Shown in pieces: positions 38,024 through 47,252 of a stretch of 64,000 bases of DNA (its first letter is position 1; every line of letters begins with the position of its first letter). The DNA is taken from positions 161,872 through 225,871 of the forward strand of contig JACOUQ010000003.1 of assembly GCA_016177775.1 (NCBI GenBank). The letters are read 5' to 3'. A program made the translations under genes and the position numbers. This DNA comes from Geobacter sp. (GTDB taxonomy: Bacteria > Desulfobacterota > Desulfuromonadia > Geobacterales > Geobacteraceae). The notes below the pieces were generated by a model. It made no database searches and was not told where the DNA came from. It saw only the letters and a program-made list of their open reading frames with translations.

Positions 38024-40433
38024 AGTTCATCCCTGTGAGTACCATCCGGTCGATTTCCGCGATCTCCTCGCCGTCCGAGGTGAAGGCGTAGTAGGAAAAG
38101 GGATCGACGGTGAGCCTGCCGACACCGATCCCCAGCGGCGTGTCCATGAAGATCTCGGAATATTTCGGCTTCAGGCTCTTCGTGGATTTCAGGATCTGCA
38201 TGGTGAATTCGTCGTAGTCCAGTACCCCCTGGTTCTTCGCCTCCTCGAACGCCGGCGACTCCAGGAAGAACTTGAAGGCGGAATTCTCCCTGATGACGTT
38301 GCCCACCGCCCCGAACCGGAGAGTGTCGAGGATCGATTGGAGACAAATGGTGAACGAGCCATGGTATTTCCTCGCCCGCCGGTACCCCTCCTCGATCACC
38401 TGCTTGAGGGTCGAGCTCTCGCCCAGGAACTGCCACGCCTCATCGAAACAGACCAGGCGCCGGTCCGACCGGTCGGAAAGGTAGAGGTCCATGGTGACTG
38501 CATTGATCACCTGGAGGGTAACTACCCGGAAGAGAGACTTCTTCGGCAGGAGGTGCTCGAGTTCCAGGACAACGAAATCGTCGTTTGAGATGTCAAAGGA
38601 GCTCTTGCCGTTGAAAAACCTACCGAAGGCCCCGCCGCTGCGGAAGTCATCCATGTTGAAAGCAAGCCGCGTGGCTGCCTCCCTGATCTCACCGCCAGCG
38701 GACGAATAGCTGTCGAAGTTGGACAGATATTCGTGGACCGTATCGATGCTGGCATCGGGCCCCTCCTGGCTCCACGCCCACCGGACGGCCTGGGTTATCA
38801 GGGTCATCTCCGTTTCGCTGGGACTGTTGTTCCCGGAAGAAAAGATCATCTGCGCCACGATCGGCGCGATGGTGGGGATGTCATGCTCGACATCGACGAT
38901 GTTGGAGAACGGGTTGAGGCAGACCTGGGACTCCTCGGAGAAGTCGAGGTAGCGGGCGCCGCAGAGGGTGGTCATCTTCTTGTAGCTTCCTCCGATGTCG
39001 ATCACCCGGATCTTGGCGTTCATTGCGTAGTAGTTGAAGAGGAGGTAGTTGAGAAAGAAGCTCTTGCCGCCCCCGGAGGTCCCACAGATGAGGGCGTTAT
39101 GGTTGTTGACCCCCTTTTTGTGGAAGATGTCGAGCCCGAAGAGCTGTCCTTTCCGGGCTGTGAAGAGCATGGCGGGGCGGCCTAGCCCCGCGAAGTCTCC
39201 CTGGATCGGCAGCGTCACGGCAATGGAGTCAACGGGCATCACATGGTCCCGGTCGAGGGTTTCGACATTCCCCTTCACGTCGTAAAGACCGAAGGGAAGC
39301 GACAGAAGGAAGAGGGGCATGAGAATCCCCTTGTCCTCCTGCATCACGAAATTCTGTCCCTCCCATACCCGCTTCGCCCGTGTGACAGACTCGTTCACCA
39401 GCTGCTCGTCGCTTCCGTAGACCCAGAGCGTCGGGATCACCTTCAGGAAAAGGGTTCCGCGTTCCAGCTCGTCGGCGGCCCACATGTGCTCTTCCTGTTT
39501 CCTGGCAAGAGACGGGGCAAAGGAGCCGACACCTTTCTGCTGCAGGATGACATTGCACTTGGTGTGGAGCTTCGACTTCTGGTTCTTCATCAGGATGTTT
39601 ATGCTGTAAAGAAACGGAGTCCTGATCTGGTCTCCGTCGGTAACCTGCCCCATGATCCCGCCGAAGAGCTTGTTGGTCTGGATGATGCTCCCCCTTTTCG
39701 GGTAGATGCGGGGGGTGATGCAGCGGAAGTATTTCTTCCCGATCTCGATCCTGGAGAACTTCGTCTCTACGGGGGTCGAGAGAAAGACCTGCTTCCGGAT
39801 CTCCTGCGTGTCGTCATAGGCATCGTTGTTCTGTGACACCTCGTCGTTTATGAGCCTGCGCAGCAGATCGAGGAGGTAAGGCGGGTCGACGTTTTCAGGA
39901 TGAAGTCCCGCCCCGTGCAGGGTCTCCTGGATTGTCCCCCGGATTTCGCCCAGATTGAGCTTCTCCATCTCCGAGACCGGGAACTTGATCGTGATGAAGG
40001 CGCGGAAATTACGGACCGGTATACCGTTGAGGTTGGCGAGCCCTTCCGTTCCGCTTTCGTAGAAACGCGCGAGATTGCCGCTTACCTCTCCCACCAGGCT
40101 TGTCTGCCGGGACTTCATCGCCCTGAAGTCATCGAGGATCGGTTCGACGTGCGGATCAGCGAAAAGGATGAACTGGATGATCGTCCTTTCTGGAACGTTC
40201 AGACGGAAGAGCGCCTGCAGGGTCGTAATCGTAGTCTCACCCGCAAAGCAGAGAGGTGAGCACTCCCACATCATCCCCACTGTGTCGTCCGCGTTGAAGT
40301 AGAATCTTTCCTTTTCGTCATAGGCGATCCAGGGGAAGAAATTGCCGAGCCTGTCCCTTTCCGCCAATGAAACGATATCGTCGATTGCCGGCCCGACACC
40401 AGGGCCGCCCGCTATCCTTGCAAACAGACCCAC
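37977..40433 (-). CDS. traC: TraC secretion ATPase
   Basis: 818 residues, GTG start at 40431-40433 with GGGGAGG upstream. Walker A GTSGGGKS is at 451-458 and a Walker B-like LVCFDEAW at about 655. TraC is the VirB4-type ATPase of the F-type system, peripheral to the inner membrane, that powers pilus assembly and secretion. It lies 2 bp after traV. Confidence 0.93.
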   Translation of the reverse strand: MGLFARIAGGPGVGPAIDDIVSLAERDRLGNFFPWIAYDEKERFYFNADDTVGMMWECSPLCFAGETTITTLQALFRLNVPERTIIQFILFADPHVEPILDDFRAMKSRQTSLVGEVSGNLARFYESGTEGLANLNGIPVRNFRAFITIKFPVSEMEKLNLGEIRGTIQETLHGAGLHPENVDPPYLLDLLRRLINDEVSQNNDAYDDTQEIRKQVFLSTPVETKFSRIEIGKKYFRCITPRIYPKRGSIIQTNKLFGGIMGQVTDGDQIRTPFLYSINILMKNQKSKLHTKCNVILQQKGVGSFAPSLARKQEEHMWAADELERGTLFLKVIPTLWVYGSDEQLVNESVTRAKRVWEGQNFVMQEDKGILMPLFLLSLPFGLYDVKGNVETLDRDHVMPVDSIAVTLPIQGDFAGLGRPAMLFTARKGQLFGLDIFHKKGVNNHNALICGTSGGGKSFFLNYLLFNYYAMNAKIRVIDIGGSYKKMTTLCGARYLDFSEESQVCLNPFSNIVDVEHDIPTIAPIVAQMIFSSGNNSPSETEMTLITQAVRWAWSQEGPDASIDTVHEYLSNFDSYSSAGGEIREAATRLAFNMDDFRSGGAFGRFFNGKSSFDISNDDFVVLELEHLLPKKSLFRVVTLQVINAVTMDLYLSDRSDRRLVCFDEAWQFLGESSTLKQVIEEGYRRARKYHGSFTICLQSILDTLRFGAVGNVIRENSAFKFFLESPAFEEAKNQGVLDYDEFTMQILKSTKSLKPKYSEIFMDTPLGIGVGRLTVDPFSYYAFTSDGEEIAEIDRMVLTGMNYEDAIREMVRKYRGN

Positions 40434-40435
40434 GG

Positions 40436-40987
40436 CTATTCGTCCTCCCCATTGGCTGTAACTGAATCACCCAAGATCCACCGCGGCTTGTCCACGAAGA
40501 AGTAGACATACCGGAGCATGTAGAACTCATTCTCCTGACCGGTGTACGGCAAAAGAAGAACGCGCATGACCTTCGGAGGAGCTACTATCGGAGTCTGCGG
40601 CTCCTTAAGGAGGCCGTTGAACTTGTCGTAAAGAGCGGAACGATACCGGTTGTAGTTCGTGTCCTCAGTGTTACCCGTGAACGACGAAGCCAACGGGGAG
40701 GTTCCGGCCGCAATATTGTCCGCATCAGCAGGGAGAGGATCGGAGCATGTTGTAACCAGGTCTCCGTTCTCCATACCGCTGGAGGTGGTCGTGCAGCGAG
40801 GTTTTACCGCCGCGCTGTCCGCCCTGTCTTTCTGTCCTCCGGCCGCATCTTCCATGTAGACCTCGCGGACCGATGCGCATTTCCCCTTGAAGGTATCGGG
40901 ACAACTGAATTCGCTTTGATACGGGTTGATGATGGAACAGCCGCACAGGTAACCAAGTGCTGCGATTAAACAGAGAGCTTTTTTCAC
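40436..40987 (-). CDS. traV: TraV outer-membrane lipoprotein
   Basis: 183 residues. The signal peptide ends in a lipobox, LCGC (about 14-17), with a lipidated cysteine at 17. TraV anchors TraK and TraB to the outer membrane. The start overlaps the traB stop by 4 bp. Confidence 0.88.
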   Translation of the reverse strand: MKKALCLIAALGYLCGCSIINPYQSEFSCPDTFKGKCASVREVYMEDAAGGQKDRADSAAVKPRCTTTSSGMENGDLVTTCSDPLPADADNIAAGTSPLASSFTGNTEDTNYNRYRSALYDKFNGLLKEPQTPIVAPPKVMRVLLLPYTGQENEFYMLRYVYFFVDKPRWILGDSVTANGEDE

Positions 40988-42249
40988 TGCATGCCTCCCT
41001 TACGAATCTTCTTTATCTCCAGGTTGACCCCTTCGCTGATCACCAGCGTCACAGGCTTCGCCGCGGAAACCTCGATGACCGGCATGGTCTGGTGGGCCAG
41101 TTCCATGTAGAACTTCTCGATATCCTTGAACCCGTTGGCCAGGCCGTTGCCTACCCCTGCCTTGGCCAAGTCGGCGGCGCCGATCGTCTGTGTCGTTCCG
41201 AGCGGGCTTATGGCTGTGGTGGTGGCCGATGACCTGACAACATCACCCACCCCCCCGAAAAAGCCCGCGATCATCGACCTTGCAATCATGCTCCCCATCT
41301 TTGCCACCACGCGGCCCCGGAGACCGATTTTTGAGTCCTGGTCAACCACGAATCCCTTCACCTTCTGGTCGATGACCGCCCTTCCCTTCCGGTCGAGGCA
41401 CGACAGAGAGACGAGCAGAAGCTCCGCACGTTCCGTGGCGAGGTTCCCCTTGCCGTCCGCAATCACGTAGCAACCCTTCAGGTCGGCCCTTACAGAGTTG
41501 GGGAGGAAGGCGGGAGTCTTCACCTTTAGAAGCGCCGGCACCGGGTTACCCTTCGCGTCCGACGAAGTGGGGGCGTCTAAGCCACTGAGAAGAATCGCCT
41601 CCATGAAAGAAGGGGGTAAATAGAGGGTCGCTGGCTCTTTTTTTTTATCTTCCGTAGCGGCCTTCGGCTGAACGGAACTAGAGACGAGCGCGATGTCGCC
41701 AATCTCCGTCTCCACAGGCGGCACCGACTGGCCGGTCGGATCGCCTCCAGGAAGCGGCGGTGGAGGGGGAGGAGGAAGGGCGCTTTTCGGGAGGGCCGGT
41801 GGCGGAGAAGATGCGGTCATTACTTTCATTCCTTTCCGACCGGAACTGACAGTTTCAGGGATGAGATGCGGCCCCTGTCCCTGTGCGACGGTGACAGGTT
41901 GCCCAGGAAGCGGCGGCTGGCCCTGGCCTTGAATTGCACCGGAGTGGGCAGCAGGAATCGGCTGGCCTGCCTTTATCGCCTCTATCTCCTGCTTGTACTT
42001 CTTCAGCTCCTCGTCCTTTTGCGACAGCTCTTTCTGGGTTTCGAGAAACTGGTTCTTCTCCAGGAGCTTCGGTTCAAGGGCGAGGGCTGACGGCTTCATC
42101 ACTTCCGAAGGCTGGGTCATCTTTCCCCGTGTCACAAGGTAGCCCAGGAGACTGAGACAGATGAGCATGCACCCTACCCCGACGATTGCGAGGTCACGGC
42201 GCTGTTTGGAATTCAGCCTGCTCCAGAAGGCTTTGAGCTTATTTTTCAT
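40984..42249 (-). CDS. traB: TraB, VirB10-like scaffold of the secretion channel
   Basis: 421 residues from the ATG at 42247-42249, with GGAGGGCG just upstream. A membrane helix (about 25-42), a coiled coil (about 60-92), a proline-rich spacer (about 165-175) and a C-terminal beta domain match TraB/VirB10. It spans the envelope and links the inner-membrane ATPase to the outer-membrane TraV/TraK ring. It overlaps the traK end by 11 bp. Confidence 0.9.
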   Translation of the reverse strand: MKNKLKAFWSRLNSKQRRDLAIVGVGCMLICLSLLGYLVTRGKMTQPSEVMKPSALALEPKLLEKNQFLETQKELSQKDEELKKYKQEIEAIKAGQPIPAAHSGAIQGQGQPPLPGQPVTVAQGQGPHLIPETVSSGRKGMKVMTASSPPPALPKSALPPPPPPPLPGGDPTGQSVPPVETEIGDIALVSSSVQPKAATEDKKKEPATLYLPPSFMEAILLSGLDAPTSSDAKGNPVPALLKVKTPAFLPNSVRADLKGCYVIADGKGNLATERAELLLVSLSCLDRKGRAVIDQKVKGFVVDQDSKIGLRGRVVAKMGSMIARSMIAGFFGGVGDVVRSSATTTAISPLGTTQTIGAADLAKAGVGNGLANGFKDIEKFYMELAHQTMPVIEVSAAKPVTLVISEGVNLEIKKIRKGGMQ

Positions 42250-43198
42250 CGTCGCCCTCCACCCTATCGGCACTGATCTTCTCACCAGTCTTTGCGGGAG
42301 AAGCCTTGGCCGGCTGCCTGGCATCATCCATTACCGGCAAGTCTGATTCCAGTTTCCGGGAAAGGCCCTGCCGCTCTCCCCGCTGTTCTACGACGAAGGC
42401 CCTGGTCGTATCACCCGGTCGGAGGACATGCCGCTCAATGGAGACCGCGACCGGGTTTTCCGCCAACTCCGTCCGGAGGAACATCTTCTCGTTCATCCGG
42501 AATTCCTTGACGCCATCCTTCGGCGAGACCATGTATTCCTTGATGCGAAGCCCCTCCCCTTCAACATCTACGACTCTTTTCAGCACCATCCGGATTTCCC
42601 GGTACGCATCGAAGCGCCTGTCCGTTTTCGCGACGGTGTACGAGTCGGGGATCTGCTCCGTGTAGACGTCCTGGATCGCCTTCAGCATCATCTTCTCGAA
42701 GGGGAGCCCTGAGTAAAGTGCGGCATTGTCCTTGATCTTTCGCTCCTTGCCGGAAGAGAGCCTGATCGTCTGGGAGGGAATCCTTTGCGGAACGGCAACC
42801 ATCGAGTAGGTTTCATCGCCGCAGACGACGTAGAGTTCCGTTGGAGTGGTGGAATAGACCAGCTTATCGCCCCGCTTCGTCACCCTGAACTTGACGAATG
42901 CGTCCTTCCCGGTGATCTTGATGACGACCCCCTTTTCGGTGGAGGTAAGCGCGTCCCTGATCTCGGAAGAACAGGAAATCCGGTTCAGGTCGGAACTGGA
43001 GAGACGGATTTTGGTGGCCACTTCCGGTGGGATTACCGTCGGCCACTCCCCTTCCGTGGCCAACTCGTCACCCTTTACATCGGTAACGGGTGCAGGCTTA
43101 TGCCTGGCATTGTCCGGATCAGCCTGCTTCATCCTGTGGTCTGCTGCATTGGCAATCGCTGGCAGCATCAATGCTGCAACTATCAAAACCCTGTACAT
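42239..43198 (-). CDS. traK: TraK, VirB9-like channel protein
   Basis: 319 residues with a signal peptide (about 1-18, ANAAD). The mature protein is beta-rich, as in F TraK/VirB9, which forms the outer-membrane core complex with TraV and TraB. A charged C-terminal tail follows. It lies 10 bp after traE. Confidence 0.85.
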   Translation of the reverse strand: MYRVLIVAALMLPAIANAADHRMKQADPDNARHKPAPVTDVKGDELATEGEWPTVIPPEVATKIRLSSSDLNRISCSSEIRDALTSTEKGVVIKITGKDAFVKFRVTKRGDKLVYSTTPTELYVVCGDETYSMVAVPQRIPSQTIRLSSGKERKIKDNAALYSGLPFEKMMLKAIQDVYTEQIPDSYTVAKTDRRFDAYREIRMVLKRVVDVEGEGLRIKEYMVSPKDGVKEFRMNEKMFLRTELAENPVAVSIERHVLRPGDTTRAFVVEQRGERQGLSRKLESDLPVMDDARQPAKASPAKTGEKISADRVEGDDEK

Positions 43199-43208
43199 CT
43201 CGCCCCCT

Positions 43209-43790
43209 TTACTTGGCGTTCGTGTTGTTTATGACGGCCGGTTTTTCATAGAGCCGGGTAAGAACGAATCTGCCGTTATCGAACCGGTATTCGACGATGT
43301 AGGCGGTCTGGACGATATCGGCCTTCATCTCGCCGATATAGGTCATTTTCGACCCGACAACTTCAACCTGGTTCCTGTCCGCGCTGTTCGTCATGGACTG
43401 TATGTGAAAGGCGCTGGAGGCCCTGGTTGTCTCGATTCTGTCGGCCAGCTCGTACAGCTCCTTCCGGGCGTTCGGAAAACCTGCAGGATCATAGACGGCA
43501 AGAAGTTCACTGAACTGGTTCCTTGCGTTGGCGGAGTTGTATGTGAGAGCGAGGCTGATGATGTAGCGGGAGAACTCCCGGAGGTAATCATCGGATGCAT
43601 GATCTCCGGTGATCATCACCTTCGAGTTGATGACCGGCGGGACCAGTATAACCCGCTCCCTATTCATGGCCGTCACGACACAGAACGAGAGAACGAGAAC
43701 TGCCGCCAGAAGAACCAGGATGGTGAATTTCAGCATCCGGTTTTCGGCGAAAATGTTTGCGGCCTTGCCGGTAAAGAGCTTGAACTCCAC
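43209..43790 (-). CDS. traE: TraE, VirB5/VirB8-like pilus assembly protein
   Basis: 193 residues from a GTG start at 43788-43790, with GGAGG 6 bases upstream. A longer frame from 43856 would overlap traL and is rejected. A membrane helix at about 17-40 leads to a periplasmic domain, as in F TraE (188 residues). It lies 13 bp after traL. Confidence 0.85.
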   Translation of the reverse strand: MEFKLFTGKAANIFAENRMLKFTILVLLAAVLVLSFCVVTAMNRERVILVPPVINSKVMITGDHASDDYLREFSRYIISLALTYNSANARNQFSELLAVYDPAGFPNARKELYELADRIETTRASSAFHIQSMTNSADRNQVEVVGSKMTYIGEMKADIVQTAYIVEYRFDNGRFVLTRLYEKPAVINNTNAK

Positions 43791-43803
43791 TTTGTGCCTC
43801 CGT

Positions 43804-44073
43804 TCAGTCGATAAACCTGTTCTGGAAGAAGTGCGGGTACCCCTTGAGCGGGGCAATCCCGATGAAATAGAGCGTATGGCGCAGGAACCCCCTGGGATAG
43901 CTTTTCTTCAGGCGGCTGTAGCCCCAAGGGAGAAGGAACATCACGCTCCAGAAGAGCCCGCCGAACTTCTGCGCGAGGACATAGCCGATGACCATGAACG
44001 CCAGTTCGTCCGACTCGAACATGAGGATCTGGAACGGCTTGTTGAGGTACTGGGGAAAGCGGACTTCGTTCAT
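43804..44073 (-). CDS. traL: TraL pilus assembly protein
   Basis: 89 residues with a hydrophobic central stretch (about 23-50) and the basic pattern LKKSYPRGFLRH. Size, composition and position between the pilin gene and traE fit TraL/VirB3. AGGAG precedes the ATG. It is an inner-membrane protein of the secretion complex. Confidence 0.85.
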   Translation of the reverse strand: MNEVRFPQYLNKPFQILMFESDELAFMVIGYVLAQKFGGLFWSVMFLLPWGYSRLKKSYPRGFLRHTLYFIGIAPLKGYPHFFQNRFID

Positions 44074-44121
44074 GCGGCCATCTCCTGATAGTTGATAGGG
44101 CTGTCTGGAGCTTCGGAAAGC

Positions 44122-44139
44122 GGGGGAGATTCCTCCCCC
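44122..44139 (-). terminator. Stem-loop between traA and traL
   Basis: On the minus strand, GGGGGAG-GAAT-CTCCCCC forms a perfect seven-base-pair stem with a four-base loop. No T-run follows, so full termination is unlikely. Hairpins at this place behind a pilin gene commonly protect the abundant pilin message and dampen downstream expression. Confidence 0.5.
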
Positions 44140-44148
44140 CTTGTGGCA

Positions 44149-44457
44149 TCAGTAGATTGCGCCGAGGGCGGTGACCATGTTCGATACGTTGATCAGCACT
44201 ATTGCCGCAGTGAGACAGATAAGCCCCGCCACCATCTGTTGCTTCACGAGGAGCATGATCGTCACGAGGAAGAGGAGGATTGCGGATATGGCCCCGAACG
44301 GCCCCTTCAGAATGGTGTTGACCAGAAAGTTGTACGCTTCGTAACCGAAGGAACCTGCTGCCGGGGCGGTGATGGCCATGGCCTGGGTGGCTATGAAGGT
44401 GAAGAGGGCTGCAATGGCGGACACGGTGGAAAACTTCTTGAACTTGAAAAATTTCAT
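44149..44457 (-). CDS. traA: TraA conjugative pilin precursor
   Basis: 102 residues: a basic start, a long signal peptide ending near residue 28 (ATQAMA), then two hydrophobic helices (about 50-70 and 75-97) separated by a short basic loop (KQQM). This is the layout of F-type/VirB2 pilins. The AMA-I junction is a plausible cleavage site. The S26 peptidase encoded at 28.2-28.8 kb may mature it. AAGGAG precedes the ATG. Confidence 0.82.
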   Translation of the reverse strand: MKFFKFKKFSTVSAIAALFTFIATQAMAITAPAAGSFGYEAYNFLVNTILKGPFGAISAILLFLVTIMLLVKQQMVAGLICLTAAIVLINVSNMVTALGAIY

Positions 44458-44533
44458 CTCTTCTTACTCCTTTCTTGATCGTTGTGTCTGGTGTTGAAGT
44501 TCGATGCCTCTTGCCTCTGAATACAGGGACCCG

Positions 44534-45268
44534 TTATCGCTTCACCCCCTTCCCGTCAAGTAGTGCCGAGATGCGCGGTAAGTCCGCCCCGTTGACGGGT
44601 GTGCCGTCGATCCAGATAGCCGGTGTTCCCTGCACTCCGATACCCTGTGCGACTTTCTCCATTTCCTCCAGTTGTGTGCCCTTGTTTTCATCCTGCGGAA
44701 TCGGCTTGCCGTCCAACGAGCCGCTGAAAACCTCACGGAATGCATTTTCCTTCTCCTTGTTTGACAGGATGTAGCGGGCCTTCTTTTCAGAGTCGGGATG
44801 GATTTTCCTGAGCGGGTAGAAGAAGACGTAACGGGTAATGTCCGTCCGTTTTGAGAGGTATTCGTCCACCTTCCGGCAGAAGGGACAGTCAGGGTCGGTG
44901 AACTCGATGACCTGGCGCGGACCGGAGCCGATCTTTAGGGCTTTGTCGAGGGGAACATTCTTCACCTTCTCCGCGAGGACCTTGTCGCGCACTTCTGCGG
45001 TCAGGTTCTTTCCTTCCTTGCTCCAGAGCTCTCCGAACATGAGGTATCCATCAGGGCTGAAGTAAAATACCTGGTTCCCAGCAACTACCTCATAGAGCCC
45101 TTTGACGGGTGATTCACTGACGCTGTCCACTCTCACGTTCGGAAAACTCTTCAACAGGTTGTCCTTCTCGGTTTTCAGATTCTCTTTCGCGACGGAGAGA
45201 CCCGCCGTCGTGACGACGATCAGGACCAACCCGCTGATCTTCAGCTTCTTGTGCTTAGGTATTCTCAC
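44534..45268 (-). CDS. dsbC: DsbC-like thiol:disulphide isomerase of the conjugation operon
   Basis: 244 residues. An N-terminal membrane or signal segment (about 9-28) leads to a DsbC dimerisation domain and a thioredoxin fold with the CxxC motif CPFC (about 124-127, PDCPFCRK). It is expected to shuffle disulphides in the periplasm for the Cys-rich TraN, TraU and TrbC. The start overlaps the OmpA-like gene by 4 bp. Confidence 0.88.
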   Translation of the reverse strand: MRIPKHKKLKISGLVLIVVTTAGLSVAKENLKTEKDNLLKSFPNVRVDSVSESPVKGLYEVVAGNQVFYFSPDGYLMFGELWSKEGKNLTAEVRDKVLAEKVKNVPLDKALKIGSGPRQVIEFTDPDCPFCRKVDEYLSKRTDITRYVFFYPLRKIHPDSEKKARYILSNKEKENAFREVFSGSLDGKPIPQDENKGTQLEEMEKVAQGIGVQGTPAIWIDGTPVNGADLPRISALLDGKGVKR

Positions 45269-45870
45269 TTCTCCTCCTTTTTCTGCGTGCCTATCTCGAC
45301 CCGTCTATTGAGCCGCCTGTCGTTGGACACCGGACTACACTTTCCCAGACCTTCCACTTTCCCCACGGTTACTCCTTTTCCTTTCAGGTACGAGGCAACC
45401 TCTCGCGCCCTTCTGAGCGACAGCCCCATGTTGTGGGAGAAGCTGCCGAGGTCGCAGGTATAGCCGTCAAGGTTGACGACGGTGCCGGCTGGAATCTCCC
45501 GGATGAGCCCATCGAGTTTTGATCGCTCCTTTTGAGACATCTCCGCATTGTCGAACTGGAAGTGAACCGTTCCTAACTGGCATGAAACACACTCATTCCC
45601 AAGGCTGGTCTTCCGCTTGACTTCAGTTTCCCTGACATGCGTCTGAACCGGCTGGAGTTCGCTCATGCTCAACCGCACCGCCAGTTTTGGGGGTACAGGA
45701 AGCGTCGTGAGATGATCGTCGGAGCATCCGGAGCAGACGACGAAGGTGTCGCTTTCCTGTGCCCGCGCGACCTCATGGGAATAACTGTATGGCCTTTGTT
45801 TTATCTCTGCGGCATTTGCTGCCAAAGGGACGAGAAGCATGAGCCCGGCAACGGATAGTTTCCCCAGCAT
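45265..45870 (-). CDS. OmpA-family protein, first gene of the conjugation operon
   Basis: 201 residues with a signal peptide (about 1-20). The C-terminal half has the OmpA-like peptidoglycan-binding pattern, including FQFDNAEMSQKERSKLD and then SLRRAREVASYLKGKGV and RRLNRRVEI. Four extra cysteines (CSGC and CVSC) lie N-terminal to it. It probably ties the secretion apparatus to the cell wall. The shared element promoter is 26 bp upstream. Confidence 0.78.
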   Translation of the reverse strand: MLGKLSVAGLMLLVPLAANAAEIKQRPYSYSHEVARAQESDTFVVCSGCSDDHLTTLPVPPKLAVRLSMSELQPVQTHVRETEVKRKTSLGNECVSCQLGTVHFQFDNAEMSQKERSKLDGLIREIPAGTVVNLDGYTCDLGSFSHNMGLSLRRAREVASYLKGKGVTVGKVEGLGKCSPVSNDRRLNRRVEIGTQKKEEK

Positions 45871-45895
45871 GTGTCCTCCAAATTATTCGCTCATA

Positions 45896-45923
45896 TAGAT
45901 AATCACGAGGGGGGGAAGGTGAT
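45896..45923 (-). promoter_or_regulatory. Shared element promoter, copy A (conjugation operon)
   Basis: On the minus strand ATCACC is followed by a 16-base spacer TTCCCCCCCTCGTGAT and then TATCTA. The spacer is almost identical to that of copies B and C, and the spacing is the same. It reads into the OmpA-dsbC-tra operon. A start about 6 bp downstream is expected. Confidence 0.75.
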
Positions 45924-46151
45924 TCCGGTGGGATGGAGCAATAGTTCGCCTGGAAAATAAGGGCGAAATGTTGGGTCTGGCAGGAGGAGCAGGATGCAAA
46001 TTACCGTTAATTTTCAATGCGTTAGATGAAGGATTGATTTTGGGATTGCAGCAGGGATATGAGAGGTTTGAGCACAAAATGAAAGATTAGTTAAAAATAA
46101 TGCCCCATAAATTCAACATGTTATTGCCATATTTCCACGACAAGAGTGGTT

Positions 46152-46179
46152 TTCACCTTCCCCCCCTCGTGAATATTTA
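46152..46179 (+). promoter_or_regulatory. Shared element promoter, copy B (replication operon)
   Basis: TTCACC, a 16-base spacer TTCCCCCCCTCGTGAA, then TATTTA. It differs from copy A at only one base of the spacer. It reads into the alpA-like and trfA genes. The -35-like box matches TTGACA at four of six positions. Confidence 0.75.
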
Positions 46180-46213
46180 ATTAGCAGGAAACATCCAGAA
46201 CGGAGGCAAAACA

Positions 46214-46411
46214 ATGAATGCTTTGTTGAGACAACGTGACCTCATGGAATTCATGAACATTTCGAGGGCGACACTCTGGAGGATGCAGAGACATGATGAT
46301 TTTCCCAAACCGGTAATCCTGATGGGATGCAAACGTTGGCTCCGCGAGGAAATTGAGTCGTGGCTGGAGGCAAAGAAACAGGCGCCGTCAAGGGAGGTCC
46401 AGGTTGCATGA
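46214..46411 (+). CDS. AlpA-like helix-turn-helix regulator
   Basis: 65 residues with a helix-turn-helix near residues 8-30 (LMEFMNISRATLWRMQ) and the wing pattern KRWLREEIESWLE. This is the AlpA/excisionase family, which regulates integrase genes or acts as a recombination directionality factor. The ATG is 7 bases after GGAGG. It overlaps trfA by 8 bp. A candidate for the regulator of the shared promoter. Confidence 0.75.
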   Translation: MNALLRQRDLMEFMNISRATLWRMQRHDDFPKPVILMGCKRWLREEIESWLEAKKQAPSREVQVA

Positions 46412-47252
46412 CGAAAGTCGTGACAGTGCCGGAGCTTTCCTTTCCGCCACAGACAGTGCCGGAATGATGGGGACATTCGAGCAGATACTGGCAAGCCTTG
46501 CCTCAAGACCGAAATACCTTCCCGAGTGGCCGGAAGGGCAGCGGGCGATGCCGAACGAAATCCTGCGCTCGGCCCTCTTCAACTGCCGCAACCGCAAGCA
46601 GCCGCGAAAGTTCCTGAAGGATGTGGAAATAGCCGTGATCGGTGACGGTCAGGTGATCTACCGCGGCGAGGAACTGCGCCAGGACGATGAGCTTGTCTGG
46701 CTCCATCTCATGCACCTGGCAAAGAAACTCCCCCTCGGTGCTTGCGTGGATTTTACCCCTTATTCGTTTGTCAAGGCGCTTGGGTGGCCAATCAAGGGAC
46801 AGAACTACGAACGACTCCGCATCTGTCTGAGCCGCATGCAGGCCACTGCGATCCGGATTCAATCAAAGCGTCTCGGTTGCTTCATCAGTGTCTCTCTGAT
46901 TCATAAGTTCCGGTCGAAGAATGAGCAGAACGAGAACCTGTCCCGGTGGGAAGTCTGGGTTGGCGAAGAAATGAGGCTTTTGTTCGATGAGGATTTCCTG
47001 ACAAGAGTGAACTGGGAGATCAGAAAGTCTCTCCCCGACGGCATCGCCTCGAAGCTCTTCGGCTATTGGGCCAGCCACCGGCAACCGTTCCCGGTGAAGA
47101 TCGACACACTTCTGAAGCTTTGCGGTTCGGAGATGTCCCCGAAGCATTTCAAGGCTGAACTGAAGAAGTCTCTCGACCTGCTCGGCAAGAGCGGTTTCCT
47201 GGATTCTTGGGAGCTCAAGGAGGACTTGGTGATGGTCAAAAGGAGGTATTGA
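46404..47252 (+). CDS. trfA: TrfA-like plasmid replication initiator
   Basis: 282 residues from a TTG start at 46404, with AGGGAGG 6 bases upstream; an ATG 20 codons further in is the alternative. The protein has the winged-helix layout of TrfA-type Rep proteins, with LHLMHLAKKLPLG and YERLRICLSRMQATAIRI in the middle. It is followed immediately by a row of iterons, its expected binding site. The pairing with iterons makes the identification much stronger. Confidence 0.85.
   Translation: MHDESRDSAGAFLSATDSAGMMGTFEQILASLASRPKYLPEWPEGQRAMPNEILRSALFNCRNRKQPRKFLKDVEIAVIGDGQVIYRGEELRQDDELVWLHLMHLAKKLPLGACVDFTPYSFVKALGWPIKGQNYERLRICLSRMQATAIRIQSKRLGCFISVSLIHKFRSKNEQNENLSRWEVWVGEEMRLLFDEDFLTRVNWEIRKSLPDGIASKLFGYWASHRQPFPVKIDTLLKLCGSEMSPKHFKAELKKSLDLLGKSGFLDSWELKEDLVMVKRRY

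Larger units (their letters stand above)
45871..46213. other. Divergent control region between the conjugation and replication operons
   Basis: 343 bases holding two copies of the shared promoter, one facing left (45896-45923) and one facing right (46152-46179). The middle (45930-46140) is AT-rich with no gene I can support. The right end carries the GGAGG of the alpA-like gene. Confidence 0.7.
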
